Source of the DNA: Coniella vitis
Lineage: Eukaryota; Ascomycota; Sordariomycetes; Diaporthales; Schizoparmaceae
Reading direction: 5' to 3'
Length of the DNA stretch: 64,000 nucleotides
Assembly (NCBI GenBank): GCA_011317545.1
Contig: WUJK01000010.1
Location: 372,001-436,000 of the forward strand
Shown here: positions 59,650-64,000 of the stretch, piece after piece
Layout: each line of letters starts with the position of its first letter
Numbering within the stretch: the first letter of the stretch is position 1
Notes under the pieces: generated by a model
Seen by the model: the letters and a program-made list of their open reading frames with translations, nothing else
What the model was told of the DNA's origin: nothing
The model's database searches: none
Made by a program: the position numbers and the translations under genes

Positions 59650-60010
59650 GGTGATTAGGCGGGGGAAGCCGTCGTGCTGAGCCTAAACAGCATGTGAATC
59701 ATCTCTTCAGTGCCACCCCCGATCCTCCCGCTCAATCACTCCTTGGTCATCTTGCTCAAGGGGACCCTGCAATGGAAATGGATACCAACAGCCAAAGGCG
59801 TCCGATGCTCATAGGAGTATTTGATTTCATCACGGATAACATCAGTGCCATGGCTGAGAGTGGCACTACCGCAGTCCTGATACTATGTGATCGTAGGTCT
59901 CAGTCCACGCTTCCTTGAGCCAAGCACACGTGTCGCGCACTGAATCAAAAGCCACAATCTTCAGCAGAGAAGCCTGAGAGCTAACCCCAGAGCCTAGCGT
60001 GGAGAGGTTG
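59650..60010 (-). pseudogene. C-terminal remnant of an acyl-CoA dehydrogenase
   Basis: Minus-strand pieces resemble the end of acyl-CoA dehydrogenases. SGVSSQASLLKIVAFDSVRD lies near 59,985-59,930, where the family has the LK helix. KMTKE-stop-LSGRIGGGTEEM, then IHMLFRLS, lies near 59,740-59,670, where the family ends RI-GGGT-EI...R. A TGA sits where a Trp (TGG) could be, and the two pieces are not joined in frame. No upstream half of the enzyme is visible. The family call rests on the GGGTEEM ending and the LK segment; it is plausible, not certain. Confidence 0.4.
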
Positions 60011-60934
60011 ACCCCGTCAAAACGCGGCTAGCGGTGGCGTTTGCCAATGGATGGCCCCCGACCCGCCATTTTCAACTCTACTATAACACCTCGGCATCAA
60101 CCAGAATCAACTCATCCCCCACAAAGAAGTTGCGAAATCTAGTACGCAAACCCCATGTCAGATTCAATTGCTGCAACCTTGATGCTGATCCAGGCTGTCG
60201 CATCCGGCCATAGTCCTATGCATTGTATACGAGGCAAGAGTATAGCCCAAATCACGCGCGCACACTCGCTTCTTCACACCCTCACACCTGCACGGAGGCC
60301 TGCATCCGTCCTGGAGGATAAAAAGGCCGATTTGAGCCGGGTCCAGGCCTAGTCGCCAGCACTGGTGCGAAGTCCGGCATTGCAGACTGAGCATAAGTCG
60401 GGACAAGTGTTGGTAGGCTGGTCGGCCGGTAGGCTGGCTGGCTGGCTGGTACGCATCTTTCATGTACATAGTACGGCAGAAACCCTAAATACTAGCAAGC
60501 ATTTGCTGACCATGTCGGTTGCGGGCTTGCTTTCAGCACAAATGCAGGGTGTAGCGATGGAGAGGAATCTGCATCTGCACGTGGCCCGTACTTATGTATG
60601 TATTTATAGGGTAAGAATGTGCAGGTTTCTCACAGTGCTACTGCGTATTCCAAGTAGAGCCTGTAAGCCAATATACAAGCTTAAATGCCACTATCGCCAA
60701 GGGAAAACAGGGGTCTACCGCGCCGTTTCTGCTGCCCGTGCCAATGGGGAATGTCGTAGGCGGTTCAAGCCCATTGCACAGGGGGTATGGGGTCTTGGCT
60801 GCAAGGGGTGCTGTTTTTAATTTGGCAGACCCGCTGAACAAAGCATGTTGCTCGGAACCCCTCTTATGTTCACACACAAGAAGTATACGACCATGTATTA
60901 TGGGCGTCCTTACAGAGTACTCAGATACTGATTC

Positions 60935-60985
60935 ATTATATAGTACTATGTATACTATGTATAGTACTACTACATAGTACCTAGG
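60935..60985 (+). repeat. Palindrome-rich TAGTACTA/ACATAGTA cluster
   Basis: Overlapping words TAGTACTA, TACTATGTA and ACATAGTACCTAGGTA form several short inverted repeats within 50 bp; related words recur at 56,235-56,500, 60,463 and 61,057-61,110. Confidence 0.55.
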
Positions 60986-61937
60986 TATGCAAAAAAGCGT
61001 GTACTACGGCAGGAATGCCCCAATTCGACCCTTTCTTTTTCTCCGAGAATCTCAGTACTATGTTTTTGCTGGCCACGCTGATTGGCGGCATAGGACCAGC
61101 AATACTATGTACCAATACCATATACTGACTACGGGTGCAGCCTCAGCCTCCGGCTTGTCTCTTGGCGCAACAGGCTCTCGTAGGGGGTTCTGACCCTCTG
61201 TGAGACGCGCCAAGACCTTGGGGCGCGACCACACGTTCCCACTGGCAGGGAGCCCAGCAACCCCGAGTTGCTTCCCCCAAAGTGCTCGTAGCGTTTAGCT
61301 CCGTCTTGGCAGCATTTCGCCTTCGATAGCGCATTCCCCCCAAAGCGCCCCGCCCCGGCCTACTCCTGCCGAGTTCCAGAGACGCAGATAGACTCGAGAT
61401 GAGACAGCAACTTCCCACCTTCGACGGGCCTGTGGCTCATCCATCGTGATATCTTTCCTTCTAATGCCATTCTATCCACAATTCTTCTTTGCTACCTGTT
61501 GGATCCTTTGCCTTCGCTCTCCACGACTTGGTCTAATATTCGCCGCCGCCTCGAGTCAACAAGTTGTCATTCTTGTTCGCACCCGCGTCGATTCTCCTCG
61601 CGCCCCCCCACAAACACTCCTTTACGCTTCCCTTTTAGTCGAGACAGCCAATGTCGGGGTCTGCTAGACGACGAGTCGGCATGATCGAGTAACGGCCTTG
61701 ATTCCAAGACTTACAGGACTCCTTTAACTAGACCTACCAGCACCGGTACGGCGCCACCTGTTGCAAATGCTCTTTTCTTTCGGCCTCGCGTGACTGACCT
61801 GCGCAACCAGTTCCTTATATTTCAAACACACCTGCCTACCACCGCCGGTGCTAACGCTCTTGGTTGGCTTGCCCTTGGTCGAGGGCGTCAACGCTTGCCT
61901 CGGCTGCCACTGTAATCCTGACTTTGCTCCATCCAAC

Positions 61938-64000
61938 ATGCCTCGCTTTCGGAGATACCGCGTCTTTGTCGCCTGCGCTGTCCTTCTGGTCTTTCTCCTC
62001 TACCGCACCACGAGCAATGTAGGCTGGGAGGATGATTTCGAGTCCCAGTTCCAGTACATGGCCGCTGTGCTACCCAAGGCAGGCCACAACTCAGCCCCGG
62101 CAGATGTAGCTGCAAACCCTATTTTGCAGGATTCAACGATTGGTAGTATGGGCACGCGACTTGGTGCGCAGGACACTATACCCGAACTGAAGCTTGATAA
62201 TGAAGCAGTAGACAACAACGCCCTTCCACCTTCGCCCCCTGCGGCCGTTGGTGGCGCCATGCCTCCCGGCGCAGACAGACTTACATCTGCTTCCAGCTTG
62301 GCGGCAGGCTCGTCTCCAAATCGCAAACCAGGCAGTGTACAAGACGTTTACTCGAATGAAGCTCAGAAAATTGTTCCCCTCCCGGATCCGCTGTCAAAAG
62401 GCAAAGCAACGACAACTTCTTTGCTGCCCATTTACTGGACCAAGCTGCCAGAGCGCTTCCCTGTTCAGGAGGGTTCTCTGATTCCACTGCCTTCTGGCAA
62501 GCCCAAGGCCATTCCCAAAATTCAACACGACTTCCAGGCGGAAACCCCAGAGGCCAAGGCTGTCCGCGAGGGTCGCTTGGAGCTGGTCAAGGCCGAGACC
62601 AAACGCGCGTGGGATGCCTACAGGCAATACGCTTTTGGACACGATGAGCTTATGCCCAATGCTCTGTCTTTCAAGGATCCTTTCTGTGGCTGGGGCGCTA
62701 CATTGATTGATTCCCTGGACGCGTTGTGGATAATGGGCCTCAAAGAAGAGTTTGAAGATGCTTACAATGGCTTGAAGAATATGACTTTCACAACTACTTT
62801 TCGTAACGACATTCCAGTATTTGAGACGACTATTCGATACTTAGGCGGGCTTTTGGCCGCCTATGATGTTACTGGTGGGCACAGCGGCAATCACCCTTTG
62901 CTGTTGAACAAGGCAGTGGAACTGGCCGAGGTCTTGATGGGAACATTCGATACACCCAACCGGATGCCGATTTTGTACTACCAGTGGAAACCAGCCTATG
63001 CATCGCAAGCAAAGCGAGCTCATACCAAGGCAGGCGTGGCAGAACTCGGAACTCTGTCCATGGAATTCACGCGACTGGCGCAATTGACTGGACAGGATAA
63101 ATACTATGATGCTATCGCGCGCATCACAAATGCATTGGAAGAATGGCAGAATCGCGAGGACGAATCAGCCTCGTTGATCCCAGGTATCTTTCCGGAGAAC
63201 ATTGATGCCTCCGGTTGCAACAAGACGGCTACTGCCAACAAGGCTCTGGACAATGCGAGTGCCGAAGCCCAGCTACAGTCGCAAGCTATCGTCCCTGGAG
63301 AACCCAAGGGATACTCGCCGAACCAGGTGGCTATTTCTGAGGTGGAGCTACGCGACAACCCACACTTGAGTGCTGCAGATTCGTCTCAAGATAAATCGAA
63401 GCGCTCCTCTGGATCTCGCCGCACACCGCCAAGTACTAGCAAAGACATGGGCCCTAACAACCAGGGCACAGAACCTTTGGGAGCAGATGGATTACCTGCT
63501 GATTGGGAATGTGTGCCACAAAATCTCACTGCGGCATCTGGATCACAGTCTTTTGGCATGGGTGGCAGCCAGGATTCTGCATACGAGTATTTTCCGAAAC
63601 AGTATCTTCTTCTTGGAGGACTAGAGAGCAAGTATCGTTCAATGCACGAAAAGACAGTCGCTGCAGTCAAGAAACATCTGTTGTACCGGCCAATGACGCG
63701 CGACAATGCCGATATTCTTTTCTCTGCTAAACTCAAGATCCAGCCTAGCAACGGTATAGAATTGGACGCCAAGGTCACCCCTTACTATGAAGTCACCCAT
63801 CTTGCATGCTTCCTTGGAGGAATGTTCGCCATGGGCGGCAAAATTTTTCAATCTGAGGAGGACGTGGACATTGGCCGACGTCTTGCAGACGGGTGTGTCT
63901 GGGCCTATTCGAGCATGCCTTCTGGCATTATGGCAGAAACCGCTGAGCTCACACCCTGTCCAAGCACTGGAGTGTGTCAGTGGAATGAATCAGCCTGGTA
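61938..64000 (+). CDS. Class I alpha-1,2-mannosidase (GH47), 3' end outside the window
   Basis: GH47 enzymes trim alpha-1,2-mannose from N-glycans in the ER or Golgi. The visible part is 687 codons without an intron and is open at the window edge. Residues about 6-23 (RYRVFVACAVLLVFLLYR) form a type II signal anchor, followed by a stem and a linker rich in P, S and G. The catalytic barrel starts near residue 220: FKDPFCGWGATLIDSLDALW, then VFETTIRYLGGLLAAYD with the acid E296, and VAELGTLSMEFTRLAQLTG. A Ser/Pro-rich insert (about residues 435-525) precedes the next conserved segment, SQDSAYEYFPKQYLLLGG, with D546. The start ATG at 61938 is preferred because the membrane anchor follows at once. 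Which subclass (ER mannosidase, Golgi or EDEM-like) cannot be settled without the C-terminus. Confidence 0.92.
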   Translation, partial: MPRFRRYRVFVACAVLLVFLLYRTTSNVGWEDDFESQFQYMAAVLPKAGHNSAPADVAANPILQDSTIGSMGTRLGAQDTIPELKLDNEAVDNNALPPSPPAAVGGAMPPGADRLTSASSLAAGSSPNRKPGSVQDVYSNEAQKIVPLPDPLSKGKATTTSLLPIYWTKLPERFPVQEGSLIPLPSGKPKAIPKIQHDFQAETPEAKAVREGRLELVKAETKRAWDAYRQYAFGHDELMPNALSFKDPFCGWGATLIDSLDALWIMGLKEEFEDAYNGLKNMTFTTTFRNDIPVFETTIRYLGGLLAAYDVTGGHSGNHPLLLNKAVELAEVLMGTFDTPNRMPILYYQWKPAYASQAKRAHTKAGVAELGTLSMEFTRLAQLTGQDKYYDAIARITNALEEWQNREDESASLIPGIFPENIDASGCNKTATANKALDNASAEAQLQSQAIVPGEPKGYSPNQVAISEVELRDNPHLSAADSSQDKSKRSSGSRRTPPSTSKDMGPNNQGTEPLGADGLPADWECVPQNLTAASGSQSFGMGGSQDSAYEYFPKQYLLLGGLESKYRSMHEKTVAAVKKHLLYRPMTRDNADILFSAKLKIQPSNGIELDAKVTPYYEVTHLACFLGGMFAMGGKIFQSEEDVDIGRRLADGCVWAYSSMPSGIMAETAELTPCPSTGVCQWNESAW

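Larger units (their letters stand above)
59307..61937. other. 2.6-kb stretch with gene remnant and short repeats
   Basis: No intact gene. It holds an acyl-CoA dehydrogenase-like remnant (see separate entry), clustered CTAGGCAG/GGCTGGCTGG repeats at about 59,522-59,603 and 60,415-60,450, and a cluster of ACATAGTA/TACTATGT words near 60,935-61,120. Confidence 0.5.

Noticed and set aside
60720..60790. GGTTCAAGCCC resembling a tRNA T arm
   Set aside because: No D arm, anticodon stem or acceptor stem can be built around it.
1..64000. CRISPR arrays, prophage, bacterial operons or ribosome binding sites
   Set aside because: Introns, mitochondrial presequences and fungal gene families show that this is eukaryotic nuclear DNA; no regularly spaced direct repeats were seen.

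Overview
This is nuclear DNA of a filamentous ascomycete, most likely a Sordariomycete (possibly Hypocreales; the placement is inference). Genes carry short GT-AG introns of mostly 50-250 nt. The mitochondrial ATP synthase subunit 9 is nuclear-encoded, with a long presequence and a very Neurospora-like mature part. The protein set is typical of moulds: Zn2Cys6 regulator, Sld2/Drc1, DASH Spc34, vacuolar aspartyl protease. Codons are rich in C/G at third positions in ATP9, SHMT and the protease, as expected for highly expressed fungal genes. No virus, CRISPR array, rRNA or convincing tRNA was seen.

Layout. 1-2.7 kb: no gene seen. 2.7-9.8 kb (all +): ATP9, a short-chain dehydrogenase and a five-exon Zn2Cys6 transcription factor. 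9.8-12.8 kb: no intact gene, but coding-like debris, including a helicase-like GDPCQL motif. 12.8-17.5 kb (all -): GPI1 (first step of GPI anchor synthesis), a tiny two-exon membrane protein ending 114 bp before GPI1 starts, and a four-exon MDM35. 18-23.2 kb (+): RRP6 nuclear exosome nuclease and a D-2-hydroxyacid dehydrogenase. 23.8-30.7 kb (-): cytosolic SHMT, vacuolar aspartyl protease (PEP4 type) and an arginine-rich polyQ protein of unknown role. 31.5-33.5 kb (+): SLD2. 34.1-35.2 kb (-): decayed PAF-acetylhydrolase-like esterase. 35.6-36.7 kb (-): Topors-like RING protein. 37.5-38.3 kb (+): DsbA/FrnE-like oxidoreductase, convergent with SPC34 (-). 41.3-49.2 kb (+): an unknown disordered protein, TAF12 and RPN3. 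50.1-51.8 kb (-): aldo/keto reductase. 54.2-59.3 kb (+): an unknown protein with a possible spliced membrane tail, and an MFS transporter. 59.6-60.0 kb (-): acyl-CoA dehydrogenase remnant. 61.9 kb to the end (+): GH47 alpha-mannosidase, cut by the window edge.

The genes do not form a pathway cluster. Most are single-copy housekeeping genes for mitochondria, replication and mitosis, transcription, RNA decay, proteolysis and the secretory pathway. They are separated by gene-poor stretches of 1-3 kb that hold simple repeats and at least three gene remnants. I rebuilt exon joins by hand from reading frame, GT-AG signals and protein-family continuity; none was checked by RNA or database search.
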